From an uncultured Sutterella sp. (GTDB taxonomy: Bacteria > Pseudomonadota > Gammaproteobacteria > Burkholderiales > Burkholderiaceae_F): a DNA stretch of 64,000 nucleotides. Positions within the stretch are counted from its first letter, which is position 1. Every line of letters starts with the position of its first letter. The DNA lies in NCBI GenBank assembly GCA_937943605.1, contig CALEAW010000003.1:47008-111007 (forward strand). The letters run 5' to 3'. The notes under the pieces are model-generated. The model made no database searches, was not told the DNA's origin, and saw only the letters and a list, made by a program, of their open reading frames with translations. Below, one piece after another: positions 17,870-26,679 of this stretch. The translations under genes and the position numbers were made by a program.

Positions 17870-18802
17870 ATGTTCAAACAACGTACGCTCAGACAATCTG
17901 TCGAAACGGTAGGGATTGGTTTACATAGTGGACGCAAAGTACGTTTGGTGTTGCATCCTGCGGCACCTGATACGGGTATTGTGTATCGCCGTGTAGATAT
18001 TCGTCCTGCTGTTGATATACCAGCCCATCCGCTAAACGTTAATGACACCCGTATGGCAACCACGGTGAATGTGGGACGCGCCGCTGTGGCCACGATCGAA
18101 CACTTAATGTCTGCTTTGAGTGGTTTAGGGGTCGATAATGTGTTGGTTGAGGTTGACTCGGCTGAAATTCCGATTATGGATGGTTCTGGGGCGAGCTTCG
18201 TTTTTTTGTTGCATCAAGCAGGGATTGTTGAGCAGGAGGCGCCAAAGCGCTTCGTGCGCGTCTTAAAGCCTGTTGAAGTTCGTGAAGGGGATAAGCTCGC
18301 ACGTCTTGAACCGCATGAAGGTTATCGTTTGACCTTTAGCATTGCGTTTGGTCATCAGGCGATCGACCAAACGGAACAAGTTGCTGATGTTGACTTTTCG
18401 CGTGTGACGTATGAGCAAGCGGTGTCTCGTGCGCGTACGTTTGGCTTCGTGCAAGACGTTGAGATGCTTCGCCGTATGGGTTTGGCTCAGGGTGGGTCAC
18501 TTGATAATGCGATCGTGATGGACGAATTCCGCATTTTGAATCCAAGTGGCTTACGAGAAAACGACGAGTTCGTCAAGCATAAGATTCTCGATGCCATGGG
18601 TGACCTCTATGTGTTGGGGCATCCGCTTTTGGCGCATTATCGTGCGCATAAGTCGGGGCATGGTCTCAATAACCAACTTTTACGTGCGCTCTTGGCAGAC
18701 GAATCAGCTTGGGAGTGGAGCACTTTTGATGTGGCTGAAGATTGCCCCGTGGACTTTTGGATGCAAAAGACGCCGAACACTCAGTCGAAATCTAGACCGT
18801 AA
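17870..18802 (+). CDS. lpxC: UDP-3-O-acyl-GlcNAc deacetylase LpxC
   Basis: This zinc amidase of 310 residues catalyses the committed step of lipid A synthesis. H78 in EHLMSAL is a predicted zinc ligand, and HKILDAMGDLYVLG plus AHKSGHGLNN carry the remaining ligands and catalytic histidine. ATG 17870 (MFKQRTLRQS) matches the family start and has GGGAG eight bases upstream; the GTG at 17861 would add three residues. The last 22 bases overlap, in the opposite direction, the end of the DciA-like gene, so no terminator fits between them. Confidence 0.96.
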   Translation: MFKQRTLRQSVETVGIGLHSGRKVRLVLHPAAPDTGIVYRRVDIRPAVDIPAHPLNVNDTRMATTVNVGRAAVATIEHLMSALSGLGVDNVLVEVDSAEIPIMDGSGASFVFLLHQAGIVEQEAPKRFVRVLKPVEVREGDKLARLEPHEGYRLTFSIAFGHQAIDQTEQVADVDFSRVTYEQAVSRARTFGFVQDVEMLRRMGLAQGGSLDNAIVMDEFRILNPSGLRENDEFVKHKILDAMGDLYVLGHPLLAHYRAHKSGHGLNNQLLRALLADESAWEWSTFDVAEDCPVDFWMQKTPNTQSKSRP

Positions 18803-19923
18803 AGTTGATCTGCGATTGATTCGGCTTGTGTCGGATCAGCCTCTAACGCCTTCTCTGCTGTCAAAAGCAGGGTAAGGCGTTTTTTTTGCGCTTCGGTGAG
18901 CGTGATGAGGTTTAATAAACGACGTTTTTCCCGTTGGATACCTACATTTAGGCGTGTGACGTAGTCTTGATGTTTGGGTTTGAGATCGTCTAAGTGGCTC
19001 ATCAGCGACTTGCGTGTGAGCGGAGAAGAACTGTGTCGAGCAATGGATGCAATGGCAGCTGCGGCTGCAGGCGAGGTGCGCGGTGCCGACTGTTGGGGGG
19101 GCGTCGCGTCATGGTTAATCGGAACGAGTGCCGCCTCTGCGGCCTGAATGTCGACAGGCAACAAGGTTAAGGCTTGATCGATGCGCTCAAGTTGCTCGTC
19201 AATACGCTCGATGGCGCGTTGGGCGATGCGCTTTTTGTCTTCTAATTCGAAACGACGATGAAGCGCACGCATACGTTCAGCTTCTAAGCGAGGATAGTCT
19301 CGAACTTCGTCTTCAGAAAGAATATGTAGCGATTGGATGGCATAGTCGTAATCGCCTAGCGATGCCGTATGACGCTGTCTTGCTAGGACTAACTGCAAGG
19401 ATTCGCTCGCTAATTTTTCTTCTAAGACCTGCTGACGGGTGGTGGTTTCAGGGGTCAGTGCGTCCCTTAAGCGCGCCATAGTTTCTTTAAGCGAAGGATC
19501 CTCGATCTCGTTGAGTACATTGGTAATAGCGGCTGCCCCCATGGCGCTTGGCTGGCGAGGGGATGTTGGCAGAGCAATATTGAGGTTAGGGAGCGGCTGC
19601 TTGGCGATAATGCGAACTTCGACTTCAGTAATCGGCAAGCCACCTGCGGCAACCGCAGCACAAAGACGAGGTGTGAGCTGACGCACTCGGTTTTGTTGCC
19701 CCGCATTCTCAACAAGGATCGTTAAGGTGTGACCGTGAATACGACAGTAAGCTGGATCTTGAAAGTCGATGTTCATGCGAAATGGGCGCAAAACGTTCCC
19801 GACGATACTGCCAGCCCGTTTGGCTAGCGCATATTCGCTCATCAGGGGTTGCATCTCATCACGGCCAAGACAGGTGTTCAGCGTTTGTGCACCTATTCGG
19901 CGAACGATAAAGTCATCAGTCAC
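18781..19923 (-). CDS. DciA-like (DUF721) protein with long coiled-coil extension
   Basis: Residues about 10-108 resemble the DUF721/DciA domain, which loads or assists the replicative helicase DnaB in bacteria without DnaC. Visible features are an early helix, the strand-rich segment YCRIHGHTLTILVENAGQQNRVRQL and ITEVEVRI. The remaining 270 residues are unusual. They hold charged helical stretches likely to form coiled coils (about 138-180, 205-252 and 315-365) joined by an Ala/Pro-rich linker at 270-300. Family members are normally 90-180 residues. The start is a GTG at 19923 with a poor Shine-Dalgarno. DUF721 genes commonly lie between lpxC and secA in betaproteobacteria, which supports the call. 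The function of the extension is unknown. Confidence 0.65.
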   Translation of the reverse strand: MTDDFIVRRIGAQTLNTCLGRDEMQPLMSEYALAKRAGSIVGNVLRPFRMNIDFQDPAYCRIHGHTLTILVENAGQQNRVRQLTPRLCAAVAAGGLPITEVEVRIIAKQPLPNLNIALPTSPRQPSAMGAAAITNVLNEIEDPSLKETMARLRDALTPETTTRQQVLEEKLASESLQLVLARQRHTASLGDYDYAIQSLHILSEDEVRDYPRLEAERMRALHRRFELEDKKRIAQRAIERIDEQLERIDQALTLLPVDIQAAEAALVPINHDATPPQQSAPRTSPAAAAAIASIARHSSSPLTRKSLMSHLDDLKPKHQDYVTRLNVGIQREKRRLLNLITLTEAQKKRLTLLLTAEKALEADPTQAESIADQLYGLDFD

Positions 19924-20194
19924 GTTAATGATCTTAGAAAAAAAGCTGTGAAACGACTAGCTACACAATGGCCTAGCTATAACCCGAAGCTAAGTTTCTG
20001 TAGGTAGTATTCTGTGCGATAATCCAAAAGCTATACTCGCCGAGGTTCTTGATAAGAGGTTGCGTTCGCAAATCGTAATCAGGAAGGAGACCCTTGGCGG
20101 TTGTTGAAAAAATAGGGTAGCACGGAATCCGTCGAGATTGAACATGTCATGAGTGTCGTTGATCACGTGTTTGCCCAAAATCCTGGTATTCATA

Positions 20195-22879
20195 ATGTTT
20201 GACGAACTTCTGACAAAAATCTTTGGTAGTCGTAATGACCGCCTGATTAAGCAATATCGCCGTAAATGCGATGCCATCAATAAGCTCGAACCTGCGATGC
20301 AGGCATTGTCCGATGACGAATTGAAGGCGAAGACACAGGAGTTCCGTGATCGCATTGCTCAGGGTGCGACGGTTGAAGATTTGTTGCCTGAAGCCTTTGC
20401 AGTGGTTCGTGAAGCGTCTGTGCGCGTCTTAGGGATGCGACATTTTGACGTGCAGTTGATCGGCGGTATGGTCTTGAATGACGGTAAGATCGCCGAAATG
20501 CGCACTGGTGAAGGTAAGACTTTGACGGCTACATTGGCCGTTTATTTGAACGCGCTTTCAGGTAAGGGTTGCCATGTGGTGACTGTGAATGATTACCTTG
20601 CCTCTCGCGACGCGGATCAAATGGGTCGTCTTTATAACTGGTTGGGACTTACGGTTGGTAAGATCCTTTCGAACCAAGATACGGAACAAAAGCGCGCGGC
20701 TTATGCTGCGGATATTACGTACGGGACGAATAATGAATTTGGCTTTGACTATTTGCGCGACAATATGGAATATGAAGTCGCCAATCGTCGCCAACGTCCG
20801 TTGCATTACGCCATTGTTGACGAAGTGGACTCCATTTTGATTGACGAAGCGCGTACGCCGCTCATTATTTCTGGGCCCGCTGACGATAACACTGAACTCT
20901 ATCAGGCCATTAATACCATTCCGCCATTGCTCACGCGTCAGGCGGATGAAAAGGCCGATGGTGACTATTGGGTTGATGAAAAGGCTCATCAGGTCTATAT
21001 CTCAGAAGCCGGTCACGAACATCTTGAACAGATCTTGATGGAACGTGGTCTTGTGCAGCAGGGTGATTCGCTTTATTCGCCCAAGAACATCATTTTGATG
21101 CACCACCTCAATGCATCTTTGCGTGCACATACGCTCTTCCATCGTGATCAGCATTATGTGGTCCAGAATGGCGAAATCGTCATTGTGGACGAATTTACGG
21201 GTCGTTTGATGCCGGGTCGTCGTTGGAGCGAAGGTTTGCACCAGGCGGTCGAAGCGAAGGAAGGGGTGAAGATCCAGCAGGAAAATCAGACGATGGCGTC
21301 GATTACCTTCCAGAACTTCTTCCGTATGTACGAAAAGCTCGCTGGTATGACGGGTACCGCTGACACGGAAGCCTACGAATTCCAAGATATTTATGGCTTG
21401 GAAACGGTCGTCATCCCGACGCACCGCAAGATGGTTCGTATTGACGAGCAAGACAAGGTCTATCGTTCGGTTGACGAAAAGTATCGCGCCATCATTGAAG
21501 ACGTGAAGCGTTGCTATGCCAAGCAGCAGCCAGTGCTTTTGGGGACGACCTCGATTGAAAACTCTGAACTTCTTTCTCAGATGCTGACGAAGGAAGGGAT
21601 TCCGCACAACGTGTTGAATGCTAAGCAGCACGAAAAAGAAGCTCAGATTGTTTTGGATGCTGGCCGTCCGGGTGTCGTGACGATCGCTACGAACATGGCT
21701 GGTCGTGGTACCGACATTGTGTTGGGTGGTGGCATTAATAAGACGTTGGACGCCATCCGTGCAGATGAATCGTTGACGCCCGAAGCACGTGAAGCGCGCG
21801 TGGCTGAAATCAAAGAAGAATGGAATAAGCTTCATGAACAGGTGGTGCAGGCTGGTGGCCTTCGCATTATCGGTTCTGAACGCCATGAATCTCGTCGTAT
21901 CGATAATCAGTTGCGTGGTCGTTCAGGTCGTCAGGGTGACCCGGGTAGCTCTTGCTTCTATCTCTCGATGGAAGACCAGTTGCTTCGCATCTTCGGTGGT
22001 GACCGTATGCGTGCTATCGCTGACAAGTTGAAGCTCGAAGACGGTGAAGCGATCGAATCCAAGATGCTGACCCGTATGATCGAATCAGCTCAGCGTAAGG
22101 TGGAAGGTCGTAACTACGATATCCGTAAGCAGTTGCTTGAGTTTGACGACGTTCAAAACGATCAGCGTCATGAAATCTATGGCTTACGTAACGAAATTCT
22201 CGAAAGTGAGGATATTTCTGAACTCGTGAAGAACCTCCGCGAAGGTCTCTTTACGGATCTCTTCCGCAGCTACGTGCCGCCAGAAACGGTGGAAGAGCAG
22301 TGGGATTTGCCTGGACTTCAGACAAAACTTTCGGGTGACTTCGGTATCGAAATCGATCTCCAGAAGATGCTTGACGAAAACGACCAGATGACGGACGACG
22401 ATCTGTTGCAGGCCGTGATCGAAAAGGGTAATGCACTCTATGAAGCCAAGGAAGCCTTGGTGGGCCATGAAGGCTTTACGAACTTTGCTCGTTCTGTCTT
22501 GTTGCAGATTCTTGACCAGTTGTGGCGTCAGCATATTGCTGCGTTGGATGCATTGCGTCAGGGTATTTATCTGCGTGGCTATGCCCAGAAGCAACCGAAG
22601 CAAGAATATAAGCGCGAAGCCTTCAATATGTTTGAACAGCTTCTCGACCAGATCCGTGAAACCTTGGTGAAGGTACTCATGCACGTTGAAATTCGTATGC
22701 CTGAGCCAGAACCTGAACCCGCACCGGTGCAGGTACCGCAAAACGCACAGGGTAGTGCACTCGATCAGATGGCTTCTGAAGAGCTCGATCCTGCGATCTT
22801 TGCTCACGTGGGTCGTAACGATCCGTGCCCGTGTGGTTCTGGCCGTCGCTTTAAGGATTGCCACGGTCGCTTGGCCTAA
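20195..22879 (+). CDS. secA: Preprotein translocase ATPase SecA
   Basis: This 894-residue motor drives proteins through SecYEG. Walker A MRTGEGKT lies at 102-109, the DEVDSILIDEARTPLI helicase segment follows, and the second nucleotide domain carries NMAGRGTDIVLGG. The C-terminus ends in a SEC-C zinc motif, CPCGSGRRFKDCHG, which binds SecB and ribosomes. ATG 20195 (MFDELLTKIFGSRNDR) matches the family start; the open frame upstream has no homology. The 271-base region ahead of it holds possible -10 hexamers (GATAAT at 20018, TATACT at 20032) but no good -35. Confidence 0.97.
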   Translation: MFDELLTKIFGSRNDRLIKQYRRKCDAINKLEPAMQALSDDELKAKTQEFRDRIAQGATVEDLLPEAFAVVREASVRVLGMRHFDVQLIGGMVLNDGKIAEMRTGEGKTLTATLAVYLNALSGKGCHVVTVNDYLASRDADQMGRLYNWLGLTVGKILSNQDTEQKRAAYAADITYGTNNEFGFDYLRDNMEYEVANRRQRPLHYAIVDEVDSILIDEARTPLIISGPADDNTELYQAINTIPPLLTRQADEKADGDYWVDEKAHQVYISEAGHEHLEQILMERGLVQQGDSLYSPKNIILMHHLNASLRAHTLFHRDQHYVVQNGEIVIVDEFTGRLMPGRRWSEGLHQAVEAKEGVKIQQENQTMASITFQNFFRMYEKLAGMTGTADTEAYEFQDIYGLETVVIPTHRKMVRIDEQDKVYRSVDEKYRAIIEDVKRCYAKQQPVLLGTTSIENSELLSQMLTKEGIPHNVLNAKQHEKEAQIVLDAGRPGVVTIATNMAGRGTDIVLGGGINKTLDAIRADESLTPEAREARVAEIKEEWNKLHEQVVQAGGLRIIGSERHESRRIDNQLRGRSGRQGDPGSSCFYLSMEDQLLRIFGGDRMRAIADKLKLEDGEAIESKMLTRMIESAQRKVEGRNYDIRKQLLEFDDVQNDQRHEIYGLRNEILESEDISELVKNLREGLFTDLFRSYVPPETVEEQWDLPGLQTKLSGDFGIEIDLQKMLDENDQMTDDDLLQAVIEKGNALYEAKEALVGHEGFTNFARSVLLQILDQLWRQHIAALDALRQGIYLRGYAQKQPKQEYKREAFNMFEQLLDQIRETLVKVLMHVEIRMPEPEPEPAPVQVPQNAQGSALDQMASEELDPAIFAHVGRNDPCPCGSGRRFKDCHGRLA

Positions 22880-22904
22880 CGTGCTAGGACGATAATCGTC
22901 AAAG

Positions 22905-22937
22905 GAAGCCCGTTTTCCTGTCGGAAGGCGGGCTTTC
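22905..22937 (+). terminator. Terminator after secA
   Basis: AAGCCCG (22906-22912) pairs with CGGGCTT (22929-22935), and an inner stem TTCC/GGAA closes on a TGTC loop. A short U-rich tail follows. It separates secA from the ArgJ-like gene. Confidence 0.75.
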
Positions 22938-22956
22938 TTGCCATTGAGGAATCTTT

Positions 22957-24027
22957 ATGTATCAAAGCGCTTGGGTATTACCTGATGTCACATGTGGTGT
23001 CGATAACACTGGGGATGTTGCTCTTCTGACGCTTCCTAAAGGGACCGCGACCGCGATAGAAGTGCCTCAGAGTGGCACTCGAGATGGGACGGCTAACTAT
23101 CTGGCGAACCTTTCAAGGGCGGCGCCGACGATTCGTCAAGTGGTTTTAGGGCGAGGGCATGCGCTCTTTGGTTTAGGCGCACTTTCAAATGGTGCTGTGC
23201 ATGCTTTTGTGCATGAAGCAAGCCGTACGTTGAGGTGTTCGCTGGACGCTCTGCTTCCGCTCTTTGTTGGAGAGCGTGACGTATTGGCGCCAATGGGGCC
23301 GTTGGTTAGTCGTCTGGCTATGTGCCAGCAGACACTTGAGGTCGAGCCAAACGGTGAGGGTTGGATAGGTGGCACGATGCCCTTTATGACGCCGTGTGGC
23401 CTCATGACACTTGGGAATCTCAGTGTTGGATCACTTCAGTCAGGGACTAATCGCGTGATCTATCTCGTCACGACGGCACGTGTAGCGCCTGAGGTTTTAC
23501 GCGCGATTGCGCATCGCTTAGCTCAACCCCTCTTTGGATGGTTAGAGGGCATCGGTGTACAGAGTTCAGCAGATGCGTTGGTGTTGTCGGCCACAGGAAC
23601 GATGCCTTCGATCAATATTCAATCGGTTGAAGATCCTCAAGCGATGATATTGCAAACTGCCTTGTCGGTATGGGTCGAAAAAACGATAGCAGCTTGGGGA
23701 CGAACGAAAGGCCTTGTGGCGCGTGTGCGCCTCGAAGGTGCGCTCAATGAAGAAGAGTTAACACGCGTTGTACGTTCAGTTACGGCGGCGGGACGTTGGA
23801 TAGGGACGGTTGAACGGATAAGCGCCTTACGCGGTGTTGTTCTTGAAGCGATTCGTTGTGCGACTTTGATCAATGATAGTGAGGCTGATCGTTGGATCGC
23901 GATTGGGGATGAATCTTTGAGCCGTCAAACACAAGATGAAGCCCTTTTGTCGGCATTCAGAAGCGGCGAATTACGACTCACAATTCATCTTGGACGTGGT
24001 CCATTTTCTACGACATTTGTAGTGTAG
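22957..24027 (+). CDS. Divergent ArgJ-like (ornithine acetyltransferase fold) protein
   Basis: argJ commonly follows secA in betaproteobacteria, and this 356-residue protein keeps the ArgJ outline. A segment near residue 140 (GTMPFMT) matches the position of ArgJ AxMTTDT. Residues 166-214, ending LVLSATG, align with the stretch that begins at the ArgJ self-cleavage site and ends LLATG. The cleavage motif MATML, whose threonine is the N-terminal nucleophile, seems replaced by GTNRVIYLVTTA, and the DGDTSTND loop is also lost. If the alignment is right, the protein cannot self-process or transfer acetyl groups and would be a pseudoenzyme. The frame is intact and has its own terminators, so it is probably expressed. 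Assignment is by context and weak resemblance. Confidence 0.5.
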   Translation: MYQSAWVLPDVTCGVDNTGDVALLTLPKGTATAIEVPQSGTRDGTANYLANLSRAAPTIRQVVLGRGHALFGLGALSNGAVHAFVHEASRTLRCSLDALLPLFVGERDVLAPMGPLVSRLAMCQQTLEVEPNGEGWIGGTMPFMTPCGLMTLGNLSVGSLQSGTNRVIYLVTTARVAPEVLRAIAHRLAQPLFGWLEGIGVQSSADALVLSATGTMPSINIQSVEDPQAMILQTALSVWVEKTIAAWGRTKGLVARVRLEGALNEEELTRVVRSVTAAGRWIGTVERISALRGVVLEAIRCATLINDSEADRWIAIGDESLSRQTQDEALLSAFRSGELRLTIHLGRGPFSTTFVV

Positions 24028-24064
24028 AGGAATGCCCGCGAAGCGAGTAAGATTAATAAAGTGT

Positions 24065-24083
24065 GCCTCGCCTGAGGCTTTTT
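24065..24083 (+). terminator. Compact terminator between the ArgJ-like and Nudix genes
   Basis: GCCTC (24065-24069) and GAGGC (24074-24078) enclose a four-base loop and are followed by five T residues (24079-24083). The Nudix Shine-Dalgarno begins only five bases later. It either ends the ArgJ-like transcript or attenuates read-through into the Nudix gene. Confidence 0.7.
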
Positions 24084-24100
24084 CAAAAAGGAAAAGTGAC

Positions 24101-24781
24101 GTGAGTGAAGACAAAGTTGTGGATGTTGCCGTTGGTGTTTTAATCCGTGAAGACGGTCGAGTACTGCTTTCTTCTCGTCCTGAAGGTAAGCCTTGGGCGG
24201 GTTACTGGGAATTCCCTGGTGGCAAGTTAGAAGAAGGGGAGACCGTTCACGCCGCGCTCGCGCGAGAGCTCGATGAAGAATTAGGGATTCGCTTAGCTGA
24301 CTCTTTCCCTTGGTTCGTGAAGGAGCATCGCTATGAACATGCGCACGTGCGTTTACACTTCCGTCGCTCGCGTGACTTCTTTGGTGATGTGACTCCAAAG
24401 GAAAAACAAGACTGCGGCTTCTTTGCATCCAATGAACGTACGCCTGGTCTTTTGTTGCCTGTGGACGAAGCCATTGTCAATCGCGTTGACTTGCCTGATG
24501 TTTGGGAAGATAGTACTGAGATTTTGACGCTCTCAGAAAACGCCCTTCATGCGACCGTGGTTCGCGATCGTAAATATCGTTTCGTTGGGACGCGCGCGGG
24601 TTCGTTAGACGATGTCATGAAGGCAGTGGCCATGGACTTTGACTTCGTGATCGTGAAGCCTGAACTATTTGAAGCTACGCTTTGGAAGGGTGAGCCACGA
24701 TTACCGACATATGTCGAAGGTGTGCCAGCCGCTGATCTGCGTGTTTGGCAGGATCGTGGTGCTCACGGCGTGAAGCCGTAA
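24101..24781 (+). CDS. Nudix hydrolase (MutT-like) with short ThiE-like C-terminal remnant
   Basis: This 226-residue protein starts with a MutT-type Nudix domain that hydrolyses oxidised or damaged nucleoside triphosphates. The Nudix box lies at about residues 41-63 with G41, E47, R55, E56, E59, E60 and G62 in place. The C-terminal segment (about 145-226) resembles the second half of a thiamine-phosphate-synthase-like barrel, ending LPTYVEGVPAADLRVW and GAHGV. Many proteobacterial MutT proteins are fused to a full ThiE-like domain of about 180 residues; here less than half remains. The GTG at 24101 has AAGGA eight bases upstream. It faces yacG across a terminator. Confidence 0.8.
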   Translation: MSEDKVVDVAVGVLIREDGRVLLSSRPEGKPWAGYWEFPGGKLEEGETVHAALARELDEELGIRLADSFPWFVKEHRYEHAHVRLHFRRSRDFFGDVTPKEKQDCGFFASNERTPGLLLPVDEAIVNRVDLPDVWEDSTEILTLSENALHATVVRDRKYRFVGTRAGSLDDVMKAVAMDFDFVIVKPELFEATLWKGEPRLPTYVEGVPAADLRVWQDRGAHGVKP

Positions 24782-24802
24782 TCTTAAGCCATAGAATGAC
24801 GG

Positions 24803-24833
24803 AAGCCCGAGCAGTCAAACACTCGGGCTTTTT
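24803..24833 (+). terminator. Terminator after the Nudix gene
   Basis: AAGCCCGAG (24803-24811) pairs perfectly with CTCGGGCTT (24822-24830), followed by a run of T residues. It lies between convergent genes and ends only seven bases before the yacG stop. Confidence 0.85.
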
Positions 24834-24839
24834 GATTGT

Positions 24840-25073
24840 TTAGCGGCGTCGATGGGTTGTGCGACTTTCGCGTTCTGCTGTATAGCGAGCGACGCTATCT
24901 AGCTCTTCAGGTGTCATGCGATCAGCCGATCCAGGTGTACCTTCAATGACATAGTCTTCAGAGGCCCAGGCGCCTAGGTCAATCAGTTTGCATCGTTCGG
25001 AGCAAAAGGGACGCCAAGGGTTCTTGGGCGTATATTCAGTGGCTTTGCCACAGGTTGGACATTTAACTTGCAT
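24840..25073 (-). CDS. yacG: DNA gyrase inhibitor / zinc protein YacG
   Basis: This 77-residue protein has the CPxC...CxxxC zinc ribbon (KCPTCGKATEY, then RPFCSERCKLIDLGAWASE) that defines YacG, which binds GyrB and inhibits gyrase in E. coli. ATG 25073 (MQVKCPTCG) fits the family; upstream codons lie inside the space before zapD. It is the last gene of a coaE-zapD-yacG set, eight bases after zapD, an arrangement common in proteobacteria. The C-terminal 20 residues are charged and probably disordered. Confidence 0.92.
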   Translation of the reverse strand: MQVKCPTCGKATEYTPKNPWRPFCSERCKLIDLGAWASEDYVIEGTPGSADRMTPEELDSVARYTAERESRTTHRRR

Positions 25074-25081
25074 GACAGTGA

Positions 25082-25855
25082 TTAAGAAAGGGTACAAAGT
25101 CCAAGACGGAAGGGGATAACTTCGGTTTTGGCTAAATGAAGTTTGTGATTTTCGTCAGGACGCGAAAAACGAATCCAAAGCATATATTTGTTGGCGCTGA
25201 CTTCAGGGACGAGACCGTTGTCGATAGGTAACCATAATTGCGCCAAAGCGCAGTTTTCACTACGGTTCATCGGAAACTGATAAGTGCCGTTGGTAGCTGT
25301 CAGGTTTTGCGTACGAGAGCTCGCACGGAGCATGCGTAATAAGAGCGCAACAGCTTGACGAATCGGTTGTAGCGTGCTCACATAATCTTGTAATTCGCGA
25401 CGACGAATCTCGGCTGCTTGATTCATCCAGCGATGTAATTGCGGCAGATCGAATTCGCAGGTGCCTCCTGCAATGCTTTGGCGCGTGCGAATAATTTGAA
25501 GCCACTGATTTTCACGGACGCTTTGCGTGGTACGACCAACGGAGTCAGCGACCGCGGAAATTGCGTCACTAATTTCAACAAGGGTGTCACGCACTTGATC
25601 CCAACCGTCAGAACCGGCCGCTTTATTGAGGTGCTGGCGACGGCGTTCAAGTTCTTGAATTAACTCATGACGAAGGTCGGAGCGTGCGGTGGCGTCGAGT
25701 AATTCGAATAAGGCTGAGATGCCAGCTTGATGTGCGATCGCACTATCCTGAGAACAGAACCAGTCGTAACGCTGAAAAAGAGATTCCAGACGAAGGTACG
25801 TGCGAATTTTCTCGTTACAGGGAAATTCAAACAGGAGTAAGTCGGCCGTAGACAT
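25082..25855 (-). CDS. zapD: Z-ring associated protein ZapD
   Basis: ZapD bundles FtsZ filaments and stabilises the Z ring. The 257-residue protein begins with the typical strand LLLFEFPCNEKIRTYLRLESLF and continues with a helical domain containing ELERRRQ. It ends in a beta domain with LWIRF and KTEVIPFRLGLC. ATG 25855 was chosen by the match to that N-terminus; an upstream extension of 19 residues has no homology. It stands between coaE and yacG, its usual neighbours. Confidence 0.93.
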   Translation of the reverse strand: MSTADLLLFEFPCNEKIRTYLRLESLFQRYDWFCSQDSAIAHQAGISALFELLDATARSDLRHELIQELERRRQHLNKAAGSDGWDQVRDTLVEISDAISAVADSVGRTTQSVRENQWLQIIRTRQSIAGGTCEFDLPQLHRWMNQAAEIRRRELQDYVSTLQPIRQAVALLLRMLRASSRTQNLTATNGTYQFPMNRSENCALAQLWLPIDNGLVPEVSANKYMLWIRFSRPDENHKLHLAKTEVIPFRLGLCTLS

Positions 25856-25924
25856 GTCAGCGTGCGCCTCGAAAAAGGAATGGGTGTACCTAAAATACCA
25901 TACACCGCGCAAGTGGTCGAAAAC

Positions 25925-26527
25925 TTATCTTGGGAGTGTGAGCCAAAAGGCTTGAAGATCGGCAAGTTTGCTTCGTAAAGTGGTTTCGTCGTCTTCGTTA
26001 ACGATAATGTCGTCAGCAAAGGCCAAGATGTCTTCGCGGCTAGCTTGTGCGGCCATCATGCGACGTACGGTATCAGGAGTCATACCTGGGCGCTGAAGGA
26101 TGCGATCAAAGCGCGTTTCGTCGGATGCATCGATCACAAGGATACGATTGATGGCCTTGTGTTGGAAGTTGGGGCGCCAAAGCATGGGACAGTCGTAAAT
26201 GACAAGAGGTTGATCGGCGTACACACGAAAGGCTGCGTCAATGTCTTCGCCAATCAATGGGTGTAAGCAACTTTCGAGGCGCTTGAGCGCAGAAGGATCC
26301 TTGAAGACTAAGTCACGCATACGTGCGCGATTCATGGCGTGCTCTGGGGTGAGAAAGTCTTCCCCGAAAAGTTCAGCAACGGCTAAAGAGCCTCGAGCAC
26401 CAGGACCCGTGATGGCGCGAGAGATTGCGTCAGCATCGACAACGGGAATGCCTTGTTCACGAAAGAATGTGGCAGCAGTGCTTTTGCCTGCGCCAATACC
26501 ACCAGTCAAGCCAATAATGAGTGCCAT
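25925..26527 (-). CDS. coaE: Dephospho-CoA kinase CoaE
   Basis: This 200-residue kinase phosphorylates the 3'-hydroxyl of dephospho-CoA in the last step of coenzyme A synthesis. The P-loop GGIGAGKST is at the N-terminus, followed by DADAISR and the LIGEDIDA-containing lid region. ATG 26527 has AGGAG about ten bases upstream on the minus strand. It is the first gene of the coaE-zapD-yacG set and lies just after the terminator of tRNA-Pro. Confidence 0.95.
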   Translation of the reverse strand: MALIIGLTGGIGAGKSTAATFFREQGIPVVDADAISRAITGPGARGSLAVAELFGEDFLTPEHAMNRARMRDLVFKDPSALKRLESCLHPLIGEDIDAAFRVYADQPLVIYDCPMLWRPNFQHKAINRILVIDASDETRFDRILQRPGMTPDTVRRMMAAQASREDILAFADDIIVNEDDETTLRSKLADLQAFWLTLPR

Positions 26528-26551
26528 GAGGCGTCTCCTGGAACAGATAAT

Positions 26552-26585
26552 AAAAAAGGCACCGTCAACAGACAGTGCCTTTTTT
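26552..26585 (-). terminator. Terminator after tRNA-Pro
   Basis: GGCAC and GTGCC flanked by A6 and T6 runs form an 11-bp stem (26552-26562 with 26575-26585). Read on the minus strand it lies eight bases after the tRNA 3' end and before coaE. Confidence 0.88.
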
Positions 26586-26592
26586 GGAAACC

Positions 26593-26669
<77 letters not shown>

Positions 26670-26679
26670 ATGCCGCAGA

